The notes below the pieces were generated by a model. That model searched no databases and was not told where the DNA came from. It was given only the letters and a program-made list of their open reading frames with translations. From Margaritifera margaritifera (Eukaryota > Mollusca > Bivalvia > Unionida > Margaritiferidae), in contig JAQPZY010001621.1 of assembly GCA_029931535.1 (NCBI GenBank), positions 992,001 to 1,056,000 of the forward strand: a stretch of 64,000 bases of DNA, written 5' to 3'. Made by a program: the position numbers and the translations under genes. Shown piece after piece: positions 28,401 through 36,366 of the stretch (positions within the stretch are counted from its first letter, which is position 1; every line of letters begins with the position of its first letter).

Positions 28401-29643
28401 ACTGTGTTAGCATGTTTGATAAAATAATACAGATATTAAGGTATTGATATGATATATACTAAACAATGGAAAAAGTGACTGTGTTAGCATGTTTGATAAA
28501 ATAATACAGATATTAAGGTATTGATATGATATATACAAAATTAACCTTTGATGATTTCACTTTCATAATAAATGCAATCAAGTTAAGTAAATCAAAATTT
28601 AATGTATCTTGCCTTCCAGAAATGAAACATAATTTCAGTTGTAACCATTTTTTACCATATGTTACTCTGTTTTTATCTTTGTTATAAATGTCTATTAAAT
28701 GAATTGATGTTTATACAAATCACAATTCTCACATTTACAACACTAAAATTCTGACAGTCTGTGTCTGCACCTCTCCAATTTTTGTCTCTGCACAGCATAC
28801 ATACACATTCAATCAAAACATCAACCTTTTGCAACAAAATGTTTCTGTTCACAAATATCACAAATATACATCAGTTTTCTTTGATCATTTCTCCAACTCT
28901 CCAATGTAGATACAAAAAAACCATCTCTCTGTGCAGTACATAATTAAAAACCTATATTATTTTTATTTTATACTAAAAATGTATTTAAAAAAATGTGTTA
29001 AATTGTTGTATTGCATAAAGTATAGCTCAGAACATATTTAATTCTTACACTTGGGTTGGGATTACATGATTTGGATGGGGACTCCCAGAATTTTCCTTGA
29101 GACTCCCCATTTTTGGAGCCAGGAGACCTTTACTATCAATTTTCTCAATCAAGGGAAATCTTGGGGGCAACCTTAGTAGTTTATTGGGAAACCAAAAAAT
29201 TTGCTGGGCAACCAGATTTTCAAAGCCGATTGCCCAGGGACAAGCATGGATTTCAAAAATGTTCTACCCCTTTTTTATGATGTTACATGTAAAAGTCTAC
29301 AAGTTCTTACTGATATGAAGCCACTGAGCATGTGTGCATTTGATTCTTTTAAGCATAGCTAATTTTTGCGATAAATGATATTAAGCTATTATGTGACTAC
29401 AATAGCCATTTTTTTTTTACTCTTACAAATAAGATACTGATTAAATTATGTGCATGCAAGCAATATAATGAAAACTATGCAATGATTAAAATATAAGTGA
29501 GGACATACCATAATGTAGCTGTTTTACATATTTCATGAAATCTAGTACAGGTCTGGGAGATCTGACACAAATCTTGCCAATCTAGGTGTTTAAATATTTC
29601 AAACAAAACTCCAGCTGGTAAAAATTCCAACAAAGAGGGTGGG
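4372..29643 (-). CDS. F-box/leucine-rich-repeat protein (ten exons, 5' end missing)
   Basis: The exons on the minus strand are 29643-29509, 26977-26889, 22541-22371, 21390-21261, 17126-17055, 16263-16137, 14389-14335, 10485-10387, 7258-7099 and 4492-4372. Every junction uses GT-AG, and all codon phases agree, giving about 385 residues to a TAA stop. The first exon encodes an F-box (LPAGVLFEIFKHLDWQDLCQ, then a CTRFHEIC part). The rest encodes leucine-rich repeats with C-x-x-L-x-x-L-x-L segments. F-box proteins bind Skp1 in SCF ubiquitin ligases, and the LRRs normally recognise the substrate. I cannot assign an orthologue, so no symbol is given. The start codon must lie in an exon above 29643; I did not find it. 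The introns are packed with repeats and retroelement relics. Confidence 0.85.
4493..7098. other. Intron 9 of the F-box/LRR gene
   Basis: AT-rich intron sequence. I see no coding signal: the minus-strand ORFs at 5146-5343 and 6284-6469 lack splice context or recognisable motifs. No clear transposon ends are seen. Confidence 0.5.
7099..7258 (-). CDS. F-box/LRR gene, exon 9
   Basis: Flanked by TATTCCAG acceptor and GTAAGT donor; phase 1 in, phase 2 out. It encodes two short repeats with the pattern SLREVKLSACQLKVAEFSSH and NLNVLEIHNQ, ending LDISYC. 52 complete codons. Confidence 0.82.
7690..8190. repeat. ~50-bp minisatellite, about 10 copies
   Basis: Tandem copies of a unit containing GAAACATTTCTATAATGCAT followed by ATGTCATACACAGG-like sequence. 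Copies differ by a few substitutions. The minus-strand ORF in this block is produced by the repeat. Confidence 0.9.
8277..9373 (-). pseudogene. DIRS ORF1 (gag-like) relic
   Basis: A 226-codon minus-strand ORF (8957-8277) contains an acidic run (DLEDEDEDN), an FHLLPQMAKIKEI segment and a serine/proline-rich N-terminal part. A further fragment upstream (9373-9128) has a helical MVQEAMTQLLASGE start. The general build resembles the ORF1 of DIRS-type elements: an acidic middle, short LLP/helical blocks and low conservation. The region ends at a terminal-repeat-like segment at 9534-9600, which supports a DIRS origin. I see no zinc knuckle. It lies in an F-box/LRR intron in the sense direction. The assignment is tentative. 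Confidence 0.4.
9534..9600. repeat. Candidate DIRS terminal repeat (right)
   Basis: Matches the reverse complement of about 70-136, sharing AAGGGGAG, TAAGAGTT, TCCCTTCATC and an ATATA run. It probably marks the 5' end of the ORF1 relic at 8277-9373. Confidence 0.45.
9601..10386. other. Intron 8, unique part
   Basis: AT-rich intron with no ORF or repeat I can support. Confidence 0.45.
10387..10485 (-). CDS. F-box/LRR gene, exon 8
   Basis: TTTTTTCAG acceptor and GTAAGT donor; phase 1 in, phase 1 out. Encodes LTVLSISYCPNLEVVDVRLC followed by GKLTEV, two classical cysteine-containing LRR strands. Confidence 0.85.
11400..12170. repeat. Array of diverged ~140-150 bp units
   Basis: At least four units recur, each with an AATATGGGTCACAGTGACCT-like word followed by a TCATCAAGATGCATCC-like word (about 11510, 11675, 11805 and 12095). 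The array lies inside an F-box/LRR intron. Confidence 0.65.
12240..13341 (-). pseudogene. DIRS ORF1 (gag-like) relic, second copy
   Basis: The minus-strand ORF at 12727-12266 (about 150 residues) contains SHADLFSTSFSLLKE, KSSRHALSMSMVLSAELLHL and RDVALD, then APLEAETLFGG. A helical block with paired HAL/LL motifs, an Arg-Asp-x-x-Leu step and a PL-x-x-x-TLFGG box are features I associate with DIRS-family ORF1 proteins. More remnants continue to about 13341 in other frames. GC content is higher than in the surrounding intron, as expected for an insertion. The plus-strand ORF at 12384-12821 is antisense. Confidence 0.45.
13342..14334. other. Intron 7, unassigned part
   Basis: AT-rich. I see no coding signal or tandem repeat in it. 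Confidence 0.4.
14335..14389 (-). CDS. F-box/LRR gene, exon 7
   Basis: A 55-base exon between TTTTTCAG and GTAAGT; phase 0 in, phase 1 out. It encodes GRKNALDHLQHLILSACQ. It is too short for an ORF scan and was found by following phase and LRR pattern. Confidence 0.85.
14560..15950. repeat. Array of ~165-bp 'GTGACCT' units
   Basis: Recurring blocks hold a CACTGTGACCT-like word, then a GGTGGTTCC / AGTTCCCA word, then a 'gaccaa..tccataaagatat' word (about 14700, 14880, 15460, 15640 and 15800). A second block, with TGACCCCAAGG and 'gaatgaattgtc', repeats at 15095 and 15250 and reappears near 20230. Confidence 0.65.
16137..16263 (-). CDS. F-box/LRR gene, exon 6
   Basis: TATTCCAG acceptor and GTATGT donor; phase 2 in, phase 0 out. 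Encodes LIGQQILAENVLILLKSCPQ and LVYLNLSSSQ, then AFPAAEVPL. Confidence 0.88.
16897..17088 (-). repeat. Four tandem 48-bp copies of an exon/5' splice site border
   Basis: Four copies start at 16897, 16945, 16993 and 17041. On the minus strand each contains the last 34 bases of exon 5, its GTGGGT donor and the next 14 intron bases. The copy at 17041-17088 holds the native junction. Because 48 is divisible by three and no stop intervenes, each further donor would add 16 residues in frame before a TAA beyond the fourth copy. Copies alternate between CAG|GTGGGT and TAG|GTGGGT at the junction. Confidence 0.9.
17055..17126 (-). CDS. F-box/LRR gene, exon 5
   Basis: 72 bases between TATTTCAG and GTGGGT; phase 2 in, phase 2 out. 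Encodes CQNLDFIALQHTDNSQSLNL then THI. Its 3' end is the source of the 48-bp tandem repeat, so longer isoforms using donors at the other copies are possible. Confidence 0.82.
17640..18345. repeat. Four diverged ~150-bp units
   Basis: Units share 'aagtccaaaaaattcaaaaa' and TGTGTTTTAAA words followed by 'catctacatatg' and 'gtggttttcgcttaat'-like text (about 17770, 17920, 18045 and 18205). AT-rich intron filler. Confidence 0.65.
18700..20130. repeat. Array of ~150-bp 'TGACCTTGACCTTGAAGA' units
   Basis: About eight diverged units, each with TGACCTTGACCTTGAAGA, a 'gatgatatataagtataccaagtttcat' type word and an 'aaacagctctaaagttatagag' type word. A common repeat style in marine invertebrate genomes. 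It lies in intron 4 of the F-box/LRR gene. ORFs in this block are incidental. Confidence 0.75.
20840..20995. repeat. ~31-bp minisatellite, five copies
   Basis: Copies of ATAACTGATTATCAGTTGAA followed by AAATTACCCATG. The core TGATTATCAG is close to an inverted repeat. Confidence 0.85.
21261..21390 (-). CDS. F-box/LRR gene, exon 4
   Basis: CCTTTCAG acceptor and GTATGG donor; phase 1 in, phase 2 out. Encodes EAIAAKCIVLQEIKLVENPH and an LVSNCSSLKKLHVD repeat. Confidence 0.88.
21755..22012. repeat. ~25-bp minisatellite, about ten copies
   Basis: Tandem TGCTGAAACAGTCACAGGGA / AAGTC units with small variations (AACAGTCATAGAGAAAGCC in alternate copies). Intron 3 of the F-box/LRR gene. Confidence 0.88.
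22371..22541 (-). CDS. F-box/LRR gene, exon 3
   Basis: TTTGTTTCAG acceptor and GTATGG donor; phase 1 in, phase 1 out. 56 complete codons include EDVMEVIENITGADKFILRA followed by LQLCPKLLSISLYVHEITDR. Its 5' border is repeated in the adjacent intron. Confidence 0.88.
22515..22920 (-). repeat. Tandem copies of an exon/3' splice site border
   Basis: On the minus strand the first ~26 exon bases, the TTTGTTTCAG acceptor and adjacent intron recur with junction-equivalent positions near 22541, 22627, 22713, 22800, 22850 and 22901. Spacing is 86-87 bp for the first three steps (each a long plus a short subunit), then ~50 bp. The spacings are mostly not multiples of three, so use of an upstream copy would usually shift the frame. 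Confidence 0.88.
23338..25280. repeat. Interspersed repeat with internal ~150-bp units
   Basis: It starts with GAGGCCCAAGTGGGTC and CTCACCTGAC and ends with GGGCCATACCATAAGCTCAC and 'ggccagttgagct'. The two ends are imperfect inverted copies of one another (GGCCCAAGTG versus CACTTGGGC). About ten diverged internal units carry AATCAGATGCAAGATCACCT and ATTAATATGCATGGATCT words. The GAGGCCCAAGTGGGTC terminus occurs in inverted form at 43683-43740. Confidence 0.75.
24960..25235. repeat. ~29-bp minisatellite, nine copies
   Basis: ATGATGGACTACACACTATA plus AATGATGC, nearly perfect copies, nested near the right end of the larger repeat at 23338-25280. Confidence 0.9.
25281..26499. other. Intron 2, unassigned part
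   Basis: AT-rich with a poly-T run near 26110. The minus-strand ORF at 25669-25875 has no splice or motif support. Confidence 0.4.
26500..26672. mobile_element. Palindromic MITE, copy 1
   Basis: Ends CCGTATATACTCGTGTATAA and (inverted) TTATACACAAGTATATAC, flanked by TA on both sides. Inside are inverted AGACCCAGATCTGCCAGCGC arms. The same family occurs at 48661-48880, 51825-52031 and 57902-58019. Confidence 0.8.
26889..26977 (-). CDS. F-box/LRR gene, exon 2
   Basis: TTTCATAG acceptor and GTAAGC donor; phase 2 in, phase 1 out. Encodes HQMRVLDFRHCAVPAAEKIL followed by SILRRIPRA, joining the F-box exon through a split Trp codon. Confidence 0.87.
27970..28220. repeat. ~46-bp minisatellite, five copies
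   Basis: Nearly identical copies of AAAAATGACATGAACCGTAA plus TGATGCAAACTCAAACAAAT and ACAATT. Confidence 0.9.
28383..28540. repeat. ~78-bp direct duplication
   Basis: Two adjacent near-identical copies starting AACAATGGAAAAAGTGACTG and ending TTGATATGATATATAC. Confidence 0.9.
29509..29643 (-). CDS. F-box/LRR gene, F-box exon
   Basis: Preceded by CTTTTTCAG and followed by GTATGT. Encodes PPSLLEF, then the F-box core LPAGVLFEIFKHLDWQDLCQ, ISQTCTRFHEIC and a TATLW end. The LP...L..IF..L...DL......C..F spacing is the F-box signature for Skp1 binding. It starts in the third codon position, so at least one coding exon lies upstream. Confidence 0.88.
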
Positions 29644-31660
29644 CTGAAAAAGAAAAAATACCATTGGTAAAAAAGGGTCTAAATTTATCTGATTAAAATA
29701 AATTCTTAAATAAAAAACATAGTGTTTGTAAACACACATCACAGCACTCCCCAATTTTAGTTGCATATGGCACAGAATTCTATGTCATAAAATTCATTTT
29801 AAATCTCAGACAAAATTTCCCAAAAGTTTCATAGTCATTATAAGTTGTCCTTGTTACTTAATTTTGAAAAGACAGATTAGGGGCAATTTATTTCCATATG
29901 AATGGAAACATTTCCTCATTGGTACTGTGTTGAAAATGAACTTGTTGGGTTCTGAAAAATAAGTAACATAAGACACCAAGGGATCTTTGTCTTACAAATT
30001 TTGCATTTGTTACATCCATGGCTTGTGGGGGGGGATCAGCAAAATATGTAATGTAACAAACCAGTGGGATCTTTGTCCTAAAATGTTTGCAATATCACTG
30101 AAAATATCCAACTGATGTTGTGACTGGGTGATAATGGAGACACCAAAGAACTAATCTCACTTACTATATTGAATATTAACATCAGTAGATGAAAACTGTA
30201 ATTATTACTTGGTTGAAGATACAACAGGGTGCCATTTTTGCTTCTTCACCGAAGATTAAAATAAATAATCATCAACACAAAAGATTTAAGTTTACATAAA
30301 TTTGTTACATCCTTTTTATGCAGTTTTATCGGGTTAATATTCTTAATATGAGTAATTTGAATTTTCACTTCCTATGTTACATCCATGGCAAGAATTTTTT
30401 CTCCCATTTGATGATTGGAAGCACTCGCTGTCTCGATGCAATATAATTAATGTAAGCTGGGTCATTTTTATCCAGTTTCTGTTATTCTTACAGATAAGTC
30501 ATTACCATCAACATTTTTTTTCAAGAAGAAATTGAGTGTTCATTCCAGAAATGGAAAAGTGGAGCACAATGCCCCCTACCAGATCAAAAGTGGGCTCATT
30601 TAGAAAAAACAGGGATTTCAAATACTCTTACTTGTTTCTTGTTTATTGAAGAAATTCCACCACATATCATTATCATAAGCACTCATTATATGCTCAGTCA
30701 TTGTGGAGTCAGATTACAGCGTGGTTTTCTGCAACTTCCTTGTCCACTAAAATAACAATGTCCACTGTAGCAAACCATGCTATAGTCTCACTCATCAATG
30801 GCTGATTCAAAGTATATAATGATGTTACATCCAGATGTGGTGAAAATTTATTTTACAATCTGTTTATTTTGTTCTAAGAATCTATGCATGATTTTTAATG
30901 TCTCTAGCTATGCTTTCTCAGTAGTTTGAATGCCAATGACCACTCTCTTAATGAACAAATGGACATTATGACAGCAATTTTTCATGACACCCTCATTGCT
31001 AACAAGATAAAACTTTTAGCTTTTAAAGTATGTTATATACCAATTAAATATATATCAATGTTATCTCTCAAATTGCTGACTGTAAATGACATAAGCACCA
31101 GCTTCAGGTTTTGTTGACTATTTATGGAAATACTGACACAAATATAACTCTTATTTTATGACCTCAAATTCTGTACAGTTTTTGAAGTTGTCTTTTCATG
31201 CCCAGTATGTGTATAAAGTTATATTATTGTAGGGTTGGGATCTCAACAGCTTTCAAGTTATTACCCAGGGGCTAAGTCACTGGGGGGAGGGATGATAAAT
31301 TCTTAAAATTAAATAGGTTTATGTTCTCTCCAGGCTTCAGAACATGACAATTTTCACAAAGTGAACAAAATGTAACTTTTTTAAGTCTATATACCTGATT
31401 TCATATGCGCTATGCTCATACACTTTGGACCAGGCCAGAAAAATGTGTAGTTTTCAAATGAGTCGATCTGGAAACTGGGTTTAAGTTACTGTGACGAGGA
31501 AGGGAATGTGGTGCAACTGAAGAAAAATCATTTGTGAATAAATCTTTTACAGCAAAATGTGAGGATATTTTTAATTATTATTTTATGTCAAAATGGGGTA
31601 TCCCCCAGTGGGTGTACAGTACAGCTTATGCGATTTTTAATTTCTAAATGCTTTGTGGTA
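29644..31660. other. Intergenic or 5' intron of the F-box/LRR gene
   Basis: AT-rich. I could not identify the missing first exon here; short ORFs lack motif or splice support. Confidence 0.4.
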
Positions 31661-31669
31661 GAGGACTTA

Positions 31670-32890
31670 CACAATAACGCTCCGTGGTGGAGGGGTAAAT
31701 ACCTAAAAAATAACTACTATGCCTCAGCAGGCATACCTTTGGCAACTCCACCATGGTGGAGGCTGGTCAACATTACTGATTGACATTTGAATAGCCAATG
31801 CATGAAAACCACCCAACTGAAACACCAAGAGTGATTTACAATTGGATACCATTTGGATTGAAAAAGCAGTCATCTTTGTGTCCATTATATAAAAATATCT
31901 GGATAATAAAAAATAATTTAAAAACAGTCTTGTATGTTCAATACATATGTGTTTAGAAAAGGATGACCAGCTTCTATTGCAATAATTTTACGTTTTTACT
32001 TTATTCAAAGAAATCTGAATAAACTTGTGCACTGACTCGACAAAAAGCACACCTTACATCTTCTCTTGAACAGCATAAATTTATCCTATTGTTACAATGG
32101 AAAAGTAATCCTGTGAGATATGTACAGTTAAATTCCAAATGACAATCACTGCTATTTAAAATTTAATAAAAAACAATAGAAAACACTGAATTTACACTGA
32201 AATACAAATCACATGTTTAGACCTTAAGCAGTAATGACAGTGCATGCAGTCAACAAGAGTCACGAGGCTTAATATACACAACTTTGAACTAGCTCAATTC
32301 TGACTGTGTATTATAAGGGACTCACCATTTAATTTATGGGGCTAGGATGTTCTTTCCGAACGGGATATTTTTTTTTCTTTCATCACAAGATAAATTTGTT
32401 TCAAGTAAAATAAGGAATGGAATAAGGTCTTATTTTAACTACAAATCAGATCAAGAAAATTGTTTTCAAGCGTTTCAACCCACCCACCCCCCAATTCGAA
32501 AATAAAATGTTCTGTTCCTAATAGAGACTTGACTTCAGCAGATGTTCTACAAAAAAAAGGCAGTGATCATTGTGAACACTATTATAAAATATTGACAAGG
32601 GTTAGCATCAAAAGAGGATCTCAATTTCAGCTTGGGAAAGGTGTCTTTTTATTATATGAAGCCATCTGACTTGGTGCATCATATTTAACAGTCCCAATTA
32701 TTGTCCCACAATTAACAATGGAAGTTTGATAAATGTCCGTACTGAATCTGAATTAAACTGAAATGAATAATAATATGGAAAACTTTCAAATTTTATTTCC
32801 AACAGATTTTATTTTCCAACAAATTTAGGGTCTACTGCATAATGTATTGTCTCCAGATGTATCCTATTATTTGTTCATTTTTTAAATGGG
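31670..32890 (+). repeat. ~1.2-kb interspersed repeat, copy A
   Basis: Collinear with 45010-46190. Shared blocks include CGTGGTGGAGGGGTAAATAC, GGCTGGTCAACATTACTGAT, CAGCAGATGTTCTACA and 'tattgacaagggtt', with many substitutions. A small GGTGGAG/CTCCACCATGG inverted motif lies near the start. No protein is recognised. Confidence 0.78.
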
Positions 32891-33694
32891 GAAAATATAA
32901 TAACCAAACTTTTTATCATCATAGAAAAAATAATAAGTCATGTGGAAATGATAGGTCAATAACCTAATTGTAATACAGATCTAAAATTGCCCAGAAAACA
33001 GCTGGCCCAAATTTGTCACTTTTGCAGCACGTTTTAACAGTTAATTAAAATTGTAAAATACAATAATTCTCTTCAATGAACTTTTCTTGTATTTATTTCA
33101 GAAAGACTGAAAAGAAAAATCTTAAAAAAAACCCACAAGGAACAGAATTACTTTTATTTTAGCTCTACATAGCTGGGGGGAAAAGATTTTAAATCTATAT
33201 CCCTTTCCACATATAGACTTTTTGTATGGTTTGGTTTCAACAGTATTTATTTCAACATCGTCACAGAAAGTGCATAAAATATCACATCAAGAGAGACAGA
33301 GGACTAAGCAATAAGATTGAACTTTTTGACTTCTAACAATATTTATTCAATAAAAAAATTTCACATATAATTTATAACAGTGCAATATCTGGGGATTCAG
33401 TAGAAAGCTGGAAGCTTATTAAAGACTGTATCACAACAGCATTCAAACAATAAATATTTGTTTCCTGATATAAAGTAGATAATCATAGTCAAATATAAAT
33501 ATATAATTGATTAATTTGACTATATGTAATTATTGCAGAGATCATATAATAGAGATAAGATAGAATAGATAGGTGTGGTTGTGATCTGTGTAACATTTTC
33601 ATGATTTTATGAAGGTTTGCACTGCCATAAATGTATGCGTATTAATTTACTCAGAGTACATGAAATTGCCAAATAATAATGTCTTAATTGTAAG

Positions 33695-34026
33695 TCAAAA
33701 TGGTAAAGTGAAAAGAATATGATCTCTTAGAACTGAATATTGTTGACATTCTAAAAGAAAATGTTCAGCTAATTTGATATGTCTGCAAGTACAGTACCTA
33801 TTTTTGGAAACATGACTAAAGAATAAATTGTTATTTAAACTACTACATTTGGTCCCAAGTGGCGTACGCTGGACTTCCAAATCATCAGTGCTAGAATATG
33901 AAGAACAATATGTTTATCACGGTTCAGGTAAGTTTTGGAATTCTGTATAGATGGGTTACTTATTATTACTGTTGGTAACATATTCCACAGCTGAATTGTA
34001 GAAGGCAGGAATGAATTTTTATACAA
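33695..34026 (-). pseudogene. Non-LTR retrotransposon (LINE) reverse transcriptase tail
   Basis: The first frame (34026-33835) reads YKNSFLPSTIQLWNMLPTVI. The second (to 33695) reads PLGTKCSSLNNNLFFSHVSK, YCTC and AEHFLLECQQYSVLRD. Both are the familiar C-terminal end of LINE polyproteins: the 'F-P-S-T-I-x-x-W-N-x-L-P' block and the Cys-x-Cys...His-x-x-x-x-Cys end. A frameshift separates them and the rest of the element is absent. Such short 3' fragments reflect 5' truncation at insertion. Confidence 0.75.
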
Positions 34027-34258
34027 GGTAATTATCTTTACTTAGGTGATCTGATTAATGCAAGGATTGGAAGACAATAAACATAGAAATGCAAAAAAAA
34101 GGTATACTAACTGTATTGATTAGTTCAGAAGTTCATTCTTTCCATCACCGATTTTCTTTTACAAGAATCAAACAATGGAGTAGTCTGTGGTTATACAGTA
34201 TGATTCAACAAAATGATTATTCAATAAAATAAACACTGTTCACCTATACCTGAGTACA

Positions 34259-34430
34259 TTGTTTATTGTCACCATAATGGCAAAGAAAACAACCGCAACA
34301 AGAGCTGCTGTTGTGCTTTTAGGTTATCAGTTCACACATGAAATTAACACATCAATGGCAAAGAAAACCAACCATACTGACAACTGCTTTTGTGCTAGGT
34401 TATTAGTTTGCACACGAGTATCTATCTTCA
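34259..34430. repeat. ~100-bp imperfect direct duplication
   Basis: Two copies share AATGGCAAAGAAAAC, TGTGCTT/AGGTTAT and AGTT-CACAC words. A (CT)n tract follows at 34578-34592. Confidence 0.6.
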
Positions 34431-34670
34431 AGAATTTTAGGTGTAAACCTACATGTATCTACGATGACTTTTTGCAACCATTTGTGATAAAAAAGACAAA
34501 AACAACTGTTACTTCCATAATTAATACAAAAAGTACAATTTAAATCAAAGCAAAGATATGAAATCTTAATAATGCTCTTTCTCTCTCTCTCACACAGACA
34601 CACGCATACCCGAACTTCAACAGAAATTAAGACATGAATACATCTGTAGATTCTGATAATGGACTAAATG

Positions 34671-36366
34671 CAGTGTTCTTCCCATTACCTTTTACCGTAG
34701 CGGTCCCACTATGCTATCGTTTCAAACCCCGATAACCTGCGATGCTTTAGAACCTGCCACTGTGCTATGCTCTTGTGCAGCTACACTTTAATGTTTCCCA
34801 CTACCCTTATAACATTAATCTGTTAAACAAACATCCTGTCACCTAAATCAAAGCCCTATACTCAAATGACACCTGTTCTTACCTCTTCTTGGGTATTTTA
34901 TTAAGATAATCCAGGATAATTACTCACTTAACCATTATCTTTTGTACCTGCGACTGCTGATAAGCAACCTTTTGTGCAGATTTCGTCTGCACAGAAATAG
35001 TCACGTGATTGGCCAGTGACGATGGAGTCTTCTGGCAGTGTTATATATATTTCAGGCATTTTCACCACCAGCCAAAGCAGTTACACATATTACATTAAAA
35101 TTCTTGTGAAAAATGAACACCACCACCTTCCAAAAAACGTAAAATTACCCATGTTGGCCTGGTTATGAAAATCAGAAATTGGCGTCACCAGTGGCAGTGA
35201 TTCCGATAGCGTCAGAATAATTTCCACCAAGAAAGAGATCAAGAAACTAAGGACAGGATTTAACAATGAATGGAAGACGTTATACTCTTGAGTGGAAATT
35301 GCTGGATCGGATGGTAAGTTTTCCATATTGCTAAATTTTGGTTCAGATCTACTGGGGGTGGGGGTGTTGTAATATATTTTTTTTATAGTAGTAACCAGTA
35401 GTTGTAGTTGCAATTGTTGTCGTTCTTATTAAGTTGTGACAAGGAATGAAAGTTGCATTTTATTCACGAGTTCTTATTATGTTTACATAGTTTACTCTGA
35501 GCAAGAGAAATATAGATTGGTCAGTAAACCTTAACTTAAGTGGGTGCTGCCCTATTAATTTCTCATTTCTCTCCTCTGTCTATCCAAGTAATAAACGGAA
35601 CAATCTTTATCTTCCAGTTTTAACTCTTTTGAAAAGATATCAATAAAAAGTATTCCTTCATAAATATAACTTAAATAGTTTCATCCATATGCTTACTAAT
35701 TATTCAGTAAAGTCATTTTTAATTTAATTTAAACTTTTGAACAATATTAAGCTCTCTGACATTGATTCAGTGAAGAAATTACACAATTGCAAACACTTTG
35801 ATATATTCATAATGGAAAGGAATATGTTATTATCTTATTCTGTGATGATTATTTGAAAACACATCACTGTCTTGACTCTTGAAGAATTTGTCCTAGGTAA
35901 TTCACTTAATTAGGATTCAGGTAGTTTTGTCTGTTTTTTTGTACATCCATTAACAAATTGTATGTTCCATTATTTTCAGATTGTGAAAGGTCATTCTCCT
36001 CAATGAACAGAATTAAGAGTGTTTTAAGGAACAGGTTGACACAGAGGGTACAGAACTACCTGATGACAATCATTACTGAAGGACAATCCTTAAAAGACTT
36101 TAATTTTGATGTGGCAGTCAGTATATATGGTGAAAAGAAGAAAAGACGTATATCATTTATTTAAATTAAGAGACAAATAAGATAGACATTAAGCTTTGTT
36201 ATAACCTAGGTAAATAAAGAATACTATGTAAATATATACACTTCTTTTTTATTTCATTGATATTAATTTGTTTCACTTTTATGATGATAAAGCGTGCTTT
36301 TTAAAACATTGTATGACCCTAATGCGCTTACCCCGATGCTATCGAAAATGTCTGGGGAGATCACTG
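34671..36366 (+). mobile_element. Internally deleted hAT transposon
   Basis: The left end is CAGTGTTCTTCCCATTACCT, and the right end, inverted, is CAGTGATCTCCCCAGACATT. Further matching words inside both ends include TAGC-GG and 'gctatcg'. CAGTG termini are typical of hAT elements. Between them are remnants of a transposase: an N-terminal piece near 35120-35310 (KKEIKKLRTGFNNEWKTLYS in one frame, preceded by a basic PPPSKKRK-like segment) and the C-terminal dimerisation exon at 35979-36164. The flanking eight bases do not match cleanly, so the insertion is old or the ends have drifted. Confidence 0.65.
35979..36164 (+). pseudogene. hAT transposase C-terminal dimerisation exon (ZNF862-like)
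   Basis: Preceded by an acceptor (TATTTTCAG). It reads DCERSFSSMNRIKSVLRNRL, then VQNYLMTIITEGQSLKDFNF, ending in a basic KKKRRI tail and a stop. The CERxFSxMNxIK-x-x-LRN-x-L motif is the conserved C-terminal dimerisation region of hAT transposases and of host genes derived from them, such as ZNF862. The catalytic core is missing, so this copy cannot encode a transposase. Confidence 0.78.

Larger units (their letters stand above)
27290..29295 (+). repeat. Interspersed repeat, copy inverted relative to 49255-50375
   Basis: Three blocks (27300-27350, 27530-27935 and 29100-29295) match, in reverse order and complement, 50300-50375, 49715-50115 and 49255-49405. Shared words include CCAACAGAAACAACTGTCAC versus GAACAGAAGCAACTGTCACA, and ATCCCACATGGAAAG. 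The centre of this copy also contains two local tandem repeats. No protein is recognised. Confidence 0.7.
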
